The notes under the pieces were generated by a model. That model made no database searches. It had not been told where the DNA came from and worked only from the letters and a program-made list of their open reading frames with translations. 64,000 bases of DNA from Micromonospora humi (GTDB lineage: Bacteria; Actinomycetota; Actinomycetes; Mycobacteriales; Micromonosporaceae). Of this stretch, positions 6,414 through 15,240 are shown in pieces; position 1 is the stretch's first letter; every line of letters starts with the position of its first letter. Both the position numbers and the translations under genes were made by a program. The stretch lies in NCBI RefSeq assembly GCF_900090105.1, contig NZ_FMDM01000003.1:434001-498000 (forward strand), in the 5' to 3' direction.

Positions 6414-8984
6414 GTGAACAGGCTCGCGGCGGCGTACCGGCAGGCGGTCGACCGGCACCGGCAGGCGCTGCGCCACTGGGAGGCGGCCCGGCGGCTGCTC
6501 GGCGCCGCCGGTCCGGCCCCCGTCGGCAGCCCCGAGCTGGTCGCCCGGCTGGCCCGCCTGGGCGGGACGCTGGCCGCCGCGGTGCCCGGCACCGCCCGCG
6601 TCGCCACCCACCCCGTTCCGGTACGCGTCGGCGAGGCGACCACCGTCGACGGCGCGTTCCCGGTGCTGGTGCCGGTGGGGGCCGGCGCCCACCTGGCGAT
6701 CGACGTGGACGCCCGCGACCCGCGCGTCGGCGAGCTGCTGCGCGCGGTGGTGGTGCGGCTGCTCACCGCCGCCCCGGCCGGCGCGGTCCGGGTGGTCGGC
6801 ATCGACCAGGCCGCGTTCGGCGCGGCGTTCCTGCCGCTGCGCCCGCTGCACGACGCCGGGGTGCTCGCCGCGGCGGCGACCACCGAGGCGGAGACGACCG
6901 CGTTGCTGGACGCCGCGGAGCGCCACGCGCGTACCGCCCAGCGGGCCGACCCGGAGGACCGTGAGCTGCTGGTGGTGGTCGTCGCGTCGGCGCCGCCGGC
7001 CCGGGAGCTGGCCCGGCTGGCCGCGCTCACCCACGCCGGCCCGGCCGCCGCGGTCTGCGTGCTGCTGGCCGGCTACTCCCCGGCCGCCCCGGGTGGGATG
7101 CCCGGGCGGGCCGGCGGCCAGTGGCCGGCCGGGTCGCCGGCGGCGTCCGGGGCGCCGCCGCTGGGGGCGGCCACCCAGCTCCGGGTCACCGAGCGCTACA
7201 CCCTGGTCGGCGACCCGCCCGGGCGGCCGTTCAGCACCGACGGCAGCGGGCTGGCCGCGCCGGTGGTGCTCGACGGCGACCCGTCGCACGCCGCGGTGAC
7301 GGCGCTGGCCCGCCGGCTCGCCGAGGCCGCCGACGACAGCTCGGCGGTCACGTTCGCCGACCTGCTGCCGGCGTCGCGCTGGACGGAGTCGGCCGCCACC
7401 GGCCTGCGGACCGTGCTCGGCCGGGCCGGCCGCAAGCCGGTGACCGTCGCGTTCGACGATGCCACGCCGCACTGGCTGGTCGGTGGGCGCACCGGTGCCG
7501 GCAAGACGGTGCTGCTGCTCGACGTGCTCTACGGGCTGGCCGCCCGCTACTCCCCGGCCGAGCTGCGGCTGATGCTGCTCGACTTCAAGGAGGGCGTCAG
7601 CTTCACCGAGTTCGTGCCCACCCCACGCGATCCGTCCTGGCTGCCGCACGCCCGCGCGGTCGGCATCGAGTCCGACCGCGAGTACGGCGTGGCCGTGCTC
7701 CGGGAGCTGCGCGCCGAGCTGACCGGCCGCGCCGACCTGCTCAAGCGGCACGGCGTCAGCCGGCTCGCCGACCTGCCGCCGAACGCCCGCCCACCCCGGA
7801 TCGTCACCGTCGTCGACGAGTTCCACGTGCTGTTCGCCGGCAACGACGCGCTGGCCCGGCAGGCCGTCGACCTGATCGAGGAGCTGGCCCGCAAGGGCCG
7901 CTCGTACGGCCTGCACCTGGTGCTGGCCAGCCAGAGCACCACCGGCGTCGAGGCCCTCTACGGCCGGGCCGAGGCGATCTTCGGTCAGTTCCCGCTGCGC
8001 ATCGCGTTGCCCGGCGGGGACGCCGTGCTGGACCCGCTGAACCCCGCCGCGCGCGGGCTCACCGTCGGCACGGCCGTGCTGAACACCGCCGCCGGCGCGC
8101 CCGGCGCCGACGTCGAGGTGGGCTTCCCGGACGCGCACGCCGCCGCGGCCGACCTCGCGGCGCTGCGCCACGAGCTGCACGCGGCCCGGCCGGCGGGATC
8201 CGTGCCGCCGTCGGTCTTCCGCGGCCACGAGACGCCCCGGCTCGCCGACGACCCCGCCTTCGCCGCGCTGGCGCCCGGCGCCGACCCGCCGTACGCCCTC
8301 ATCGGCCGCGTCGTGGACGTCGCCGGCAGCCCGGCCGGGTTCGCCCTCGACGCCAGTCCCGGCCGGCACCTGGCCGTGGTCGGCACCGCCGCCGCCGGCG
8401 CGGAGCTGCTGCGCTGCGCCACGCTGTCCCTGGCCCGCCAGCACACCCCGGGCACCGCCCGGTTCCTGTTCGCGCCGCTGGCCCCGGGCACCACCGACCT
8501 CGCCGACGACCTGGCCATGACGCTGGCCGCCGCCGGCCACCCGGTCCGCCGCCTCGACGCCGGCGCGCTGTGCGCGCTCCTCGCCGAGTTGGCCGGCGAC
8601 GCCACCGGGCCGGACCGCACCTACCTCGTGGTGTTCGGGGTGGACGCGGCCGCCGGCACGCTGGCCGCCACCGACCCGGGCACGTTCCGTTCCGGCCACG
8701 ACGACCTGCGCGCGGTGCTGCGCCAGGGCCCGGCGCGCGGGGTGCACGTGCTCGGCTGGTGGCGCGGGCTGCGCCGGCTCGCCGACGACCTCGGTGGCAG
8801 CGGGCACCGCGACGACGTGACCGGCCTGGTCGCGTTGAACGTGCCGGCCGCCGACCTCGGCCTGCACCTGGGCGTGCACGACCTCGCCTGGACGCCGCGC
8901 GAGGGTCGGGCCCTGCTGGTCGACCGGCACGATCACCGCACCGCCCTGGTCGTGCCGTTCGGCGACGAGCGGAACAGCCCGTGA
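6414..8984 (+). CDS. FtsK/SpoIIIE-domain ATPase
   Basis: An 856-residue soluble P-loop motor. The N-terminal third (about 1-330) is Ala-rich and helical, like a coupling domain. The FtsK/SpoIIIE core follows, with Walker A GGRTGAGKT (about 356-364), LLLDVLYGLAARYSPAELRL, Walker B IVTVVDEFHVLF (about 463-474) and the sensor strand LVLASQST near 503. A second, C-terminal ATPase-like domain near 640-850 has a decayed P-loop (VVGTAAAGAEL near 655) and is probably structural. This tandem active/inactive layout recalls EccC of type VII secretion, but there are no TM helices and the length is shorter. GTG 6414 has GGAGGG six bases upstream. The next two genes lie on the same strand (58- and 128-base gaps) and encode a 3-TM protein and a small helical protein. 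DNA or protein translocation is possible; the substrate is unknown. Confidence 0.85.
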   Translation: MNRLAAAYRQAVDRHRQALRHWEAARRLLGAAGPAPVGSPELVARLARLGGTLAAAVPGTARVATHPVPVRVGEATTVDGAFPVLVPVGAGAHLAIDVDARDPRVGELLRAVVVRLLTAAPAGAVRVVGIDQAAFGAAFLPLRPLHDAGVLAAAATTEAETTALLDAAERHARTAQRADPEDRELLVVVVASAPPARELARLAALTHAGPAAAVCVLLAGYSPAAPGGMPGRAGGQWPAGSPAASGAPPLGAATQLRVTERYTLVGDPPGRPFSTDGSGLAAPVVLDGDPSHAAVTALARRLAEAADDSSAVTFADLLPASRWTESAATGLRTVLGRAGRKPVTVAFDDATPHWLVGGRTGAGKTVLLLDVLYGLAARYSPAELRLMLLDFKEGVSFTEFVPTPRDPSWLPHARAVGIESDREYGVAVLRELRAELTGRADLLKRHGVSRLADLPPNARPPRIVTVVDEFHVLFAGNDALARQAVDLIEELARKGRSYGLHLVLASQSTTGVEALYGRAEAIFGQFPLRIALPGGDAVLDPLNPAARGLTVGTAVLNTAAGAPGADVEVGFPDAHAAAADLAALRHELHAARPAGSVPPSVFRGHETPRLADDPAFAALAPGADPPYALIGRVVDVAGSPAGFALDASPGRHLAVVGTAAAGAELLRCATLSLARQHTPGTARFLFAPLAPGTTDLADDLAMTLAAAGHPVRRLDAGALCALLAELAGDATGPDRTYLVVFGVDAAAGTLAATDPGTFRSGHDDLRAVLRQGPARGVHVLGWWRGLRRLADDLGGSGHRDDVTGLVALNVPAADLGLHLGVHDLAWTPREGRALLVDRHDHRTALVVPFGDERNSP

Positions 8985-9042
8985 GCGCGAGGAGTGAGCC
9001 GGTTCTGCGAGCCCCGCGGTCGCGAACGAACGGGGGCACAGC

Positions 9043-9759
9043 ATGAGCGGCTTCGACGAGTACGCGGCGCTGATCCGGGAGCTGTCCACCCGGCAGCGTG
9101 GCGGGGAACGGGCGATCGCGGCCGAGGCGGAGCGCCGTCGCGGCCTCCAGTCCGGGGCGGACGCGATGGGCGGGCGGCTGGCCGCCCAGGGCGCGCATCT
9201 CGACCGGCTCGGGGCGGCGGTCGGCGTGCCGATGGCGGCGGTCCCGGACGCGCCGCCGGCCGGCCCCGGACCGGGGGACGGGGGGTCCGGCGGCGGAGCC
9301 GCCGCGCCGGGGCGGCCGGACGTCGGGGCGTACCCCGGAGATCCGGCGGCGGAGCTGGCGACGGCCGGGCGGCTGGCCGACGAAGCCGACCGGCACGGGC
9401 GGGAGGCCGAGGCGCTGGCCCGGCGTCCGGTGCTGCTGCCGGCCTGGTCGGCGCCGGCCCGGGCGGTCGCGGTCTACGCCGGGTGCGCGCTGGTCGGCTC
9501 GCTGCTGATGCTGATCGCGCTGGTCGGGTCGCCGCTGCCGGTGTCCGGGATGGACCTGGTGGCGGCGCTGTCCTGCGCGGGGGTGCCGCTGATGTCGTTC
9601 GTGGCCGGCCAGTTCGTGCTCGCCCGCTGGGGCCGCCCGGTGCTGGCCGACGGCGAGACCCCCGCCGGCCGCTACGTCCCGCTGGGCTTCGTGATCTGCG
9701 CCCTGGTCTCCCCGTCCCTGTTCTGCGTCTACCTCCTCCTCTTCCGCCTCCTCCGCTGA
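9043..9759 (+). CDS. Coiled-coil membrane protein, partner of the FtsK-like ATPase
   Basis: A 238-residue protein I do not recognise. Residues 1-60 are a charged amphipathic helix rich in Arg/Glu/Ala (IRELSTRQRGGERAIAAEAE). A Gly/Pro linker (about 66-100) and a second short helical stretch (101-127) follow. Three transmembrane segments lie at about 141-162, 171-194 and 211-235, so most of the chain before 141 is on one side of the membrane. It starts 58 bases after the FtsK-like stop and probably shares its transcript. A plausible job is docking the soluble ATPase at the membrane. This is an inference from gene order and topology only. Confidence 0.75.
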   Translation: MSGFDEYAALIRELSTRQRGGERAIAAEAERRRGLQSGADAMGGRLAAQGAHLDRLGAAVGVPMAAVPDAPPAGPGPGDGGSGGGAAAPGRPDVGAYPGDPAAELATAGRLADEADRHGREAEALARRPVLLPAWSAPARAVAVYAGCALVGSLLMLIALVGSPLPVSGMDLVAALSCAGVPLMSFVAGQFVLARWGRPVLADGETPAGRYVPLGFVICALVSPSLFCVYLLLFRLLR

Positions 9760-9770
9760 CCCCTCCGCTC

Positions 9771-9841
9771 GCCGATCGTGCGGTTGCGCCCCTCCCTCGC
9801 GTCTTTGTGGCTTGTGGGCGGGCAGCACGTGCAAGATCGCG
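9771..9841. repeat. Possible dispersed intergenic repeat with inverted ends
   Basis: This gap before the small DUF6244-like gene is bounded by GATCGTGC (9774-9781) and GCAAGATC (9831-9838), an inverted pair with one mismatch. It encloses CCCCTCCCTCGCG-type sequence that can pair with CGCGGGAGGGG. From memory, Micromonospora intergenic regions often carry elements ending in TGCAAGATCGC. Only one copy is in this window, so repeat status is unproven. Confidence 0.3.
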
Positions 9842-9887
9842 GGAGGGGATGGGTAGGGTGACGGGTACGTGGACCCGGGGAGGGGCT

Positions 9888-10151
9888 GTGAGTGCTGCGG
9901 AGGTGATCGCCCGGCTGGCGGCGGCGGCCCAGAAGCTGGACGAGGCGAAGGCGCGCACGGCCGCCGCGGCGCAGGACGCGGCCGAGGCGCGGGCGTTGGT
10001 CGCGGGCGCGTTGGAGGGCGCGACGGCGGGGCCGCTGATCGGCGTCATCGACGCCTACCGGCAGGCGCTCGCCCAGGCCGCGCAGGGTGGCGAGCCGGCC
10101 CGCCAGCACGTGCAGGAGACCATCGCGAAGGTCCAGGCGCTGGGCAACTGA
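9888..10151 (+). CDS. Small helical protein, probable DUF6244 family
   Basis: An 87-residue protein made almost entirely of amphipathic helices: one long Ala-rich helix (about 2-43), a Gly-containing turn (GALEGATAGPL), then one or two shorter helices. The sequence resembles the small actinobacterial DUF6244 family as I recall it. Size and hairpin layout are like WXG100/ESX substrates, but there is no WxG motif. GTG 9888 follows GGGGAGG at suitable spacing. A possible -10 (TAGGGT, 9854-9859) would give it its own promoter. It follows the FtsK-like ATPase and 3-TM genes, which makes it a candidate substrate or adaptor of that machine. Function unknown. Confidence 0.72.
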   Translation: MSAAEVIARLAAAAQKLDEAKARTAAAAQDAAEARALVAGALEGATAGPLIGVIDAYRQALAQAAQGGEPARQHVQETIAKVQALGN

Positions 10152-10158
10152 CCGGTCG

Positions 10159-11562
10159 TCACGGGTCGGTGAGGACGAGCCAGTCGCCGTCGCGCCGGGT
10201 CACGGTGACGTCCGCGGGCCAGACGTGGGTGGCGGACGCCGACGCGCGGGCCTGGTCGACCAGCGGCCGGCGGGCCAGCTCCGCCCCGTCGAAGTGGGCC
10301 CCGGCGTGGAAGACGGCCCGGCCGAAGTTGGTGCCACCCTCGAAGCGGGCGCCCTCGAACCAGGCCTCCGCGCCGAACTCGGTCCAGCGGAACAGCGCCA
10401 GGTCGGCGAAGCGGGCCCGGCGGAAGCCCGCGTAGCCGGCGAAGTGAGTGTGCTCCATGGACAGTCCACTGAGGAAGACTGTCTTGCGAAAGGTGGCGGC
10501 GCCGGCGAATGTGGCCCGATCGAAGCTGCTCGGCTGCCGCAGCACGGCGGCGAACAGGGAGAACGAGCCGAAGCTTGCGTCCCGGCAGGACAGCGGGCCG
10601 CCGAGGTCGGCCCGGTCGAAGCTGGCCCGGCCGGTGACCCGCGCACCGTCCAGCACGAGTTCGGCGTCGCCGGTGAGGTCGTCGAACACCACGTCGGCGA
10701 ACTCGGCGGCCAGCCGCAGCCGGCCGTGCACCACCGCGCCGGCGAAGCTGGTGGTGCCGGTGCAGACCGCGCCGGTGAGGTCGAGGTCCGCCAGGGTGCA
10801 GCCGGCGGCGTCGAAGTCGTCCAGCCGGGCGCCGGTCAGGTCCAGCGCGATGCCGGGCCACCAGGTGTCCCCGTCCGCCCGCAGGTGCCGGGTCAGGGTC
10901 CGCTGCGCGGTGCGGCGCACCTCGGTCTCGCGCGGGTCGTCGGGCGCCGGCATCCGGAGGTACGCGCAGAGCACCGCCACCGTGGTCGCCCGCTGCCCCG
11001 GGTTGTCCTGACCGAGCCGCTCCAGGGCGTGCAGGCCGCCGAGGCGTACCGCCGGGTTGTCGCTGCCGACCAGCTCGATGGCCCGGACGTAGAGCTCGGT
11101 GAGCCGGCGCTCGACGGCGTCGTGCTCGGCGGCGGTGGCCTGGCGCTCCTGGTGCCGGGCGGCGGTCTCGGCGACCGTCTCGGCATGCTCCTGCACCCGG
11201 TCGCGGTGCGCCTGGTCGCGGGCCGCGACGGCCTCCTGGTGCCGCTGGCCGCGCTCGGTGATCCACTGTCGACGCGCGGCGAAGAGCAGCGCCAACCCGC
11301 CGCCGGTGCCGGCGACCACGCTCAGGCCGGTGCGGATGGCGTCGACGCGCAGCGTGGCGCGGGTGTCGGGTTGGACGGCGCGGTCGGCCTCGGCGAGCAG
11401 CCAGTCGAGCACCAGCCAACCGAGGCCGACGGCCAGCAGCAGCCCGAGCAGGGCCAGCCACCAGGGCATCACCCGGAGCGGTTTCTCCGTCGGCGGTGCG
11501 GCGGACCCGGCTGGCGGTGCGGCCGGTTCGGCCGGTGGCGGGGCGGACACGGCGCCCAGCAT
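10159..11562 (-). CDS. Membrane-anchored pentapeptide-repeat protein
   Basis: A 467-residue protein. A Pro/Ala-rich N-terminus (1-30) precedes two transmembrane segments (about 33-55 and 77-95). A charged coiled coil (about 98-155) and a helical linker follow. The C-terminal half (about 230-430) contains pentapeptide repeats of the A(D/N)LxF type, such as ASFDRADLGG, SSFDRATFAG and FRRARFADLALF, which fold as a right-handed square beta-helix. Pentapeptide domains act as DNA mimics or scaffolds, but this membrane-tethered actinobacterial class has no known function. ATG 11562 is the likely start; GTG 11550 in frame is an alternative. Its stop faces the stop of the small DUF6244-like gene only eight bases away. 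It need not be functionally linked to the FtsK cassette. Confidence 0.8.
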   Translation of the reverse strand: MLGAVSAPPPAEPAAPPAGSAAPPTEKPLRVMPWWLALLGLLLAVGLGWLVLDWLLAEADRAVQPDTRATLRVDAIRTGLSVVAGTGGGLALLFAARRQWITERGQRHQEAVAARDQAHRDRVQEHAETVAETAARHQERQATAAEHDAVERRLTELYVRAIELVGSDNPAVRLGGLHALERLGQDNPGQRATTVAVLCAYLRMPAPDDPRETEVRRTAQRTLTRHLRADGDTWWPGIALDLTGARLDDFDAAGCTLADLDLTGAVCTGTTSFAGAVVHGRLRLAAEFADVVFDDLTGDAELVLDGARVTGRASFDRADLGGPLSCRDASFGSFSLFAAVLRQPSSFDRATFAGAATFRKTVFLSGLSMEHTHFAGYAGFRRARFADLALFRWTEFGAEAWFEGARFEGGTNFGRAVFHAGAHFDGAELARRPLVDQARASASATHVWPADVTVTRRDGDWLVLTDP

Positions 11563-11763
11563 GCCATCCGGGCCGGCGACGTGGGGTTCCGCCGTCCGTC
11601 CCTTTTGGGGATTCACGCGCCCTGCGGAACAACTGGTTACCGGCGCGTAACTTCTCATTGACGTGTGTGAAATCGGCCACGCATCATCGTTCCCACGATC
11701 GATCGGATCCCACCCGTCCCTCCCGGTCACCCCGGGTGCCTCCTCCCATCGGAGGTGCAGCCC

Positions 11764-12597
11764 ATGCTGCTCCGAACGATCCTGGCCGCCACCACCGCCG
11801 CCACCGCCCTGCTCGGGCCGGCCACCGCCGCCCACGCCGCCGCGCCCCCCACCCGGCCGGACACGGTCACCACCACCACCACCACCATCGGCGCCCCCGC
11901 CGGCACCGTCACCGCCGCCGAGCGGGCCGCCGCCGCGGCCGCCGACCCGGTGATCGTGGTCGGCGGGCTGATCGGGATCTCCATCGCCTACGAACCGATC
12001 GCCGCCCGGCTGCGCGCCGACGGCTACCGGGTCTCCATCTACCAGCTGCCCAACCTGGGCTTCGGTGACATCCGCGAGTCCGCCCGGGCGCTGTCGTCCT
12101 ACGTGGACCAGGTCCGCGCCGCCACCGGCGCGAGCCGGGTCGACCTGGTCACCCACTCCGAAGGCGGCCTGGTCAGCCGCTGGTACGTCAAGTTCCTCGG
12201 CGGAGCCGACAAGGTCGACCAGTACGTCAGCCTCGGCAGCCCGCAGTACGGCACCTACGTCGCCAACATCGTCAACTTCGTCGGGCTGGGCAGTTGCGCC
12301 GGCATCGTCGCCTGCCAGCAGATGACCATCGGGTCGAGCTTCCTGGCCGAGCTGAACGCCGGCGACGACACCCCCGGGCCGGTCCGCTGGACCACGCTGC
12401 GCACCTGGCAGGACGAGCTGGTCCGACCGGTCGACAACGCCGTGCTCGCCGACGGCGCGACGAACGTGCTGGTGCAGGCGTGGTGCCCGCTGCGGGTCGT
12501 CGGCCACCTCGGACTGGTCCTCGACGGCACCACCTACACGGCGGTGCGGCAGACCCTCGCGGGCGCCGCGATCCGGCCGAACTGCCTCGCGGTCTGA
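11764..12597 (+). CDS. Secreted lipase/esterase (alpha/beta hydrolase, lipase class 2 type)
   Basis: A 277-residue exported hydrolase predicted to cleave short-to-medium acyl esters or triglycerides outside the cell. Residues 1-25 form a Sec signal peptide ending AHA. The catalytic core starts with DPVIVVGGLIG (oxyanion region). The nucleophile elbow is THSEGG (Ser near 131), a variant of GHSxGG in which the first Gly is Thr. A C-terminal His appears in VVGHLGLVLDG. ATG 11764 has GGAGG eight bases upstream. A bidirectional hairpin follows the stop and separates it from the convergent GMC oxidoreductase gene. No linked transporter or regulator is evident. Confidence 0.88.
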   Translation: MLLRTILAATTAATALLGPATAAHAAAPPTRPDTVTTTTTTIGAPAGTVTAAERAAAAAADPVIVVGGLIGISIAYEPIAARLRADGYRVSIYQLPNLGFGDIRESARALSSYVDQVRAATGASRVDLVTHSEGGLVSRWYVKFLGGADKVDQYVSLGSPQYGTYVANIVNFVGLGSCAGIVACQQMTIGSSFLAELNAGDDTPGPVRWTTLRTWQDELVRPVDNAVLADGATNVLVQAWCPLRVVGHLGLVLDGTTYTAVRQTLAGAAIRPNCLAV

Positions 12598-12600
12598 GCC

Positions 12601-12632
12601 GGTCCGGGCCCGCCCCCGGGCGGGCCCGGACC
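12601..12632. terminator. Strong bidirectional hairpin
   Basis: GGTCCGGGCCCGCC at 12601-12614 pairs perfectly over 14 bases with GGCGGGCCCGGACC at 12619-12632 around a four-base loop. It sits between the convergent lipase and GMC oxidoreductase genes and could end both transcripts. Confidence 0.7.
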
Positions 12633-12640
12633 GACCGCGC

Positions 12641-14233
12641 TCACCCCTGCGCGCGGCCCCGGATCAGGTCGGCGGCCCGCCAGGCCAGCGCCGACACCGG
12701 CGCGCTGGTCCAGCCCGCCACCATCGCCGGCAGCACCGACGCGTCGACCACCCGCAGCCCGTCGACGCCGCGGACCCGCAGCTCGGGATCGACCACGTGG
12801 TCGTCGTCCGCGCCCATCGCACAGGTGCCCACCGCGTGGTAGCCGCAGTAGCCGCGCGTCACCGCCGCCTCGACGATCTCGTCGTCGGTCCGCGTCGCCG
12901 GGCCGGGCACCGTCTCCGCGTGGATCCGCTTCGCGATCGGCCCGGTGGCGAAGAACTCCCGCATCCGGCGGAACAGGCCCACCGCCGCCCGCCGGTCGTG
13001 CGCGGTGGCGAGATAGTTCGCCACGATCGCCGGCGGGACCCGCGGGTCGGCGTCGGTGACGGCGAGGCTGCCCTCGCTGTCCGGCCGGGTCACCGTGCCC
13101 AGGCACATCAGGCCGGGCTCCCGTTCCAGCTCCAGCGCCCGGCCCGGGCGCGGCGGGGCGGCCGAGAACGGCGCCATCAGCAGGTGGCCGTCCGGACGGT
13201 CCAGGCCCGGGCGGGACTTCACGTGCGCGGCCACGTCGAGCACCGGCAGGGCCAACGGGCCGCCGCGGGTGAGCAGCCAGCGCAGCGTGGCGCGGGCCTG
13301 CCCGAGCGGGCTCGCCAGCCGGGCGTTGTGGCCGCCCGGCCCGGCGAGCCGGTACTGCAACGCGATCGACCGGTGCTCCCGCAGCCCGGCGCCCACCCGG
13401 GGCCGGTCGAGCAGCACCTCCACCCCGGCGGCGCGCAGCGTGTCCGCCGGCCCGATGCCGGAGACCTGCAACAACTGCGGGGTGGCCAGGGCGCCGGCGG
13501 CGAGGATCACCTCGCCGGCCGCCCGGTGCTCGACCTCGTGGCCCCGGTGCGCCACCCGCACGCCGACCGCCCGGCCGTCCTCCACCAGCACCCGCAGCGC
13601 GACCGCGCCCACCACGACGGTCAGGTTGGGTCGCCGCCGGGCCGGGTGCAGGAACGCGTCGGCGGCGCTGACCCGGCGGCCCCGGTGGATGGTGGCGGTC
13701 GGATAGCCGATCCGCTCGTCGTCGTCGGCGTCCAGGTCGTCCACCGGCCGCCACCCCAGCTCCGCCCCGGTGGCCACCATCTCCTCGGCCAGCGGGTCGG
13801 TGCCGGTGGCGATCGAGAGCCGCACCGGACCGCCGACGCCCCGGTGCGGCGCGGGCCCCAGCGGATGGTCCTCCAGCCGCTGGAACGCCGGCCGCACCGC
13901 CGACCAGCCCCAGCCCAGCGGCGCCAGCGCGTCCCAGTCCCGGGCCGCGCCGCGGCTCCAGATCATGCCGTTGACCGAGGTGGAGCCGCCGACCATCCGG
14001 CCGCGTTGCCAGACCTCCCGCCGGTCCGGCCCGATCGTCGCCGGGTAGTGCCAGGCGGTGCGCGGATCGTCCATCAGCCGGGAGAACGCCTTCGGCACCC
14101 GGACGAACGGGCTGCGGTCCCAGCCGCCGGCCTCCAGCAGCAGCACCCGGGTGCCGGGGTCCTCGCTCAGCCGGTCGGCCAGCACGCAGCCCGCCGCGCC
14201 GGCGCCCACGACGACGTAGTCGAATTCCACCAC
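12641..14233 (-). CDS. GMC family FAD-dependent oxidoreductase (choline dehydrogenase-like)
   Basis: A 530-residue flavoenzyme oxidising an alcohol substrate. The N-terminal ADP-binding motif is VVVGAGAAGCVLADRL (about 7-22). The GMC signature follows as GRMVGGSTSVNGMIWSRG near 78-95, and the second signature includes AGALATPQLLQVSGIGP. The C-terminal catalytic region carries YCGYHAVGTCAMG, whose His is the usual base, and GLRVVDASVLP. Length and motifs fit choline/alcohol dehydrogenases of the GMC group, but the substrate is not readable. GTG 14233 and the adjacent GTG 14230 are both possible starts. It lies downstream of the aldo/keto reductase gene on the same strand with a 68-base gap, so the two may share a transcript. 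Confidence 0.9.
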   Translation of the reverse strand: MVEFDYVVVGAGAAGCVLADRLSEDPGTRVLLLEAGGWDRSPFVRVPKAFSRLMDDPRTAWHYPATIGPDRREVWQRGRMVGGSTSVNGMIWSRGAARDWDALAPLGWGWSAVRPAFQRLEDHPLGPAPHRGVGGPVRLSIATGTDPLAEEMVATGAELGWRPVDDLDADDDERIGYPTATIHRGRRVSAADAFLHPARRRPNLTVVVGAVALRVLVEDGRAVGVRVAHRGHEVEHRAAGEVILAAGALATPQLLQVSGIGPADTLRAAGVEVLLDRPRVGAGLREHRSIALQYRLAGPGGHNARLASPLGQARATLRWLLTRGGPLALPVLDVAAHVKSRPGLDRPDGHLLMAPFSAAPPRPGRALELEREPGLMCLGTVTRPDSEGSLAVTDADPRVPPAIVANYLATAHDRRAAVGLFRRMREFFATGPIAKRIHAETVPGPATRTDDEIVEAAVTRGYCGYHAVGTCAMGADDDHVVDPELRVRGVDGLRVVDASVLPAMVAGWTSAPVSALAWRAADLIRGRAQG

Positions 14234-14301
14234 TGAGGACCCCCACTCACGAGAATCCTTCTCACCGTAGTTTGTCGATCACGCCGCGCATAGGGGGCCG
14301 G

Positions 14302-15168
14302 TCAGGCGGCCTTCGCCAACGCCTCGTACTCGTCGTCGGTCAGCTCCACCTCGGCCGCCGCCACGTTCTCCTCCAGGTGCCCCACCGACGACGTGCCCGG
14401 GATCGGGAGCATCACCGGCGACCGGCGCAGCAGCCACGCCAGGGCGAGCTGCGCGGGGCTCGCGCCGTGCCCGGTCGAGATCGCGTCCAGCGGGCCGCCC
14501 GGCCGGGCCAGGTTGCCGGTGGCGATCGGGAACCAGGGGATGAACGCCAGGTCGTTGCGTTCGCAGTGCTCCAGCACGTCCTCGGCGCTGCGGTCGGCCA
14601 GGTTGTAGAGGTTCTGCACGGACACGATCGGGGTGATCTTCCGGGCCGCCTCGATCTGCTCCACGCTCACCTCGGAGAGCCCGATGTGCCGGATCTTGCC
14701 CTCCTGCTTCAGCAGCGCCAGCTCGCCGAGCTGGTCCGCCAGCGGCACCTTCTCGTCGATCCGGTGCAACTGGTAGAGCCCGATCGCGTCCAGGCCCAGG
14801 TGACGCAGGCTCAGCTCGCACTGCTGGCGCAGGTATTCCGGGCGCCCCACCGGCCGCCAGTCACCCGGACCGGAGCGGGTCAGCCCGGCCTTCGTCGCGA
14901 TCACCAGGTCGTCCGGGTACGGGTGCAGCGCTTCCTTGATCAGCATCTCGCTGACGAACGGCCCGTACGAGTCGGCGGTGTCGATGAACGTGACCCCCAG
15001 CTCGTACGCGCGGCGCAGCACCCGCACCGCCTCGGCCGGATCCTTCGGGTCGCCCCAGACACCGGGCCCGGTGAGCTGCATCGCCCCGTAGCCCAGGCGG
15101 TCGACCCGCAGGTCACCGCCGATCCGGTAGCTGCCCGACGCCTTGGCCGGCTGGTCGCTGGTGGCCAT
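14302..15168 (-). CDS. Aldo/keto reductase
   Basis: A 288-residue NADPH-dependent oxidoreductase with a TIM-barrel fold. The catalytic tetrad is visible: Asp and Tyr in FIDTADSYG (D63 and Tyr 68), Lys 93 in IATKAG, and His 135 in LYQLHRID. C-terminal cofactor residues lie in [19 protein letters not shown]. It resembles the YakC/IolS-like bacterial group. ATG 15168 has AGGAGG six bases upstream, so longer in-frame extensions are rejected. It is downstream of the PP2C phosphatase gene (73-base gap) and upstream of the GMC oxidoreductase gene on the same strand. A physiological substrate cannot be named. Confidence 0.92.
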   Translation of the reverse strand: MATSDQPAKASGSYRIGGDLRVDRLGYGAMQLTGPGVWGDPKDPAEAVRVLRRAYELGVTFIDTADSYGPFVSEMLIKEALHPYPDDLVIATKAGLTRSGPGDWRPVGRPEYLRQQCELSLRHLGLDAIGLYQLHRIDEKVPLADQLGELALLKQEGKIRHIGLSEVSVEQIEAARKITPIVSVQNLYNLADRSAEDVLEHCERNDLAFIPWFPIATGNLARPGGPLDAISTGHGASPAQLALAWLLRRSPVMLPIPGTSSVGHLEENVAAAEVELTDDEYEALAKAA

Positions 15169-15240
15169 CACGGTCCTCCTGAGGTGGTGGGTGGTCTCCC
15201 GACCGGAGGACATTCCCCGAAACGCCGGGCCGAAGCCTGC

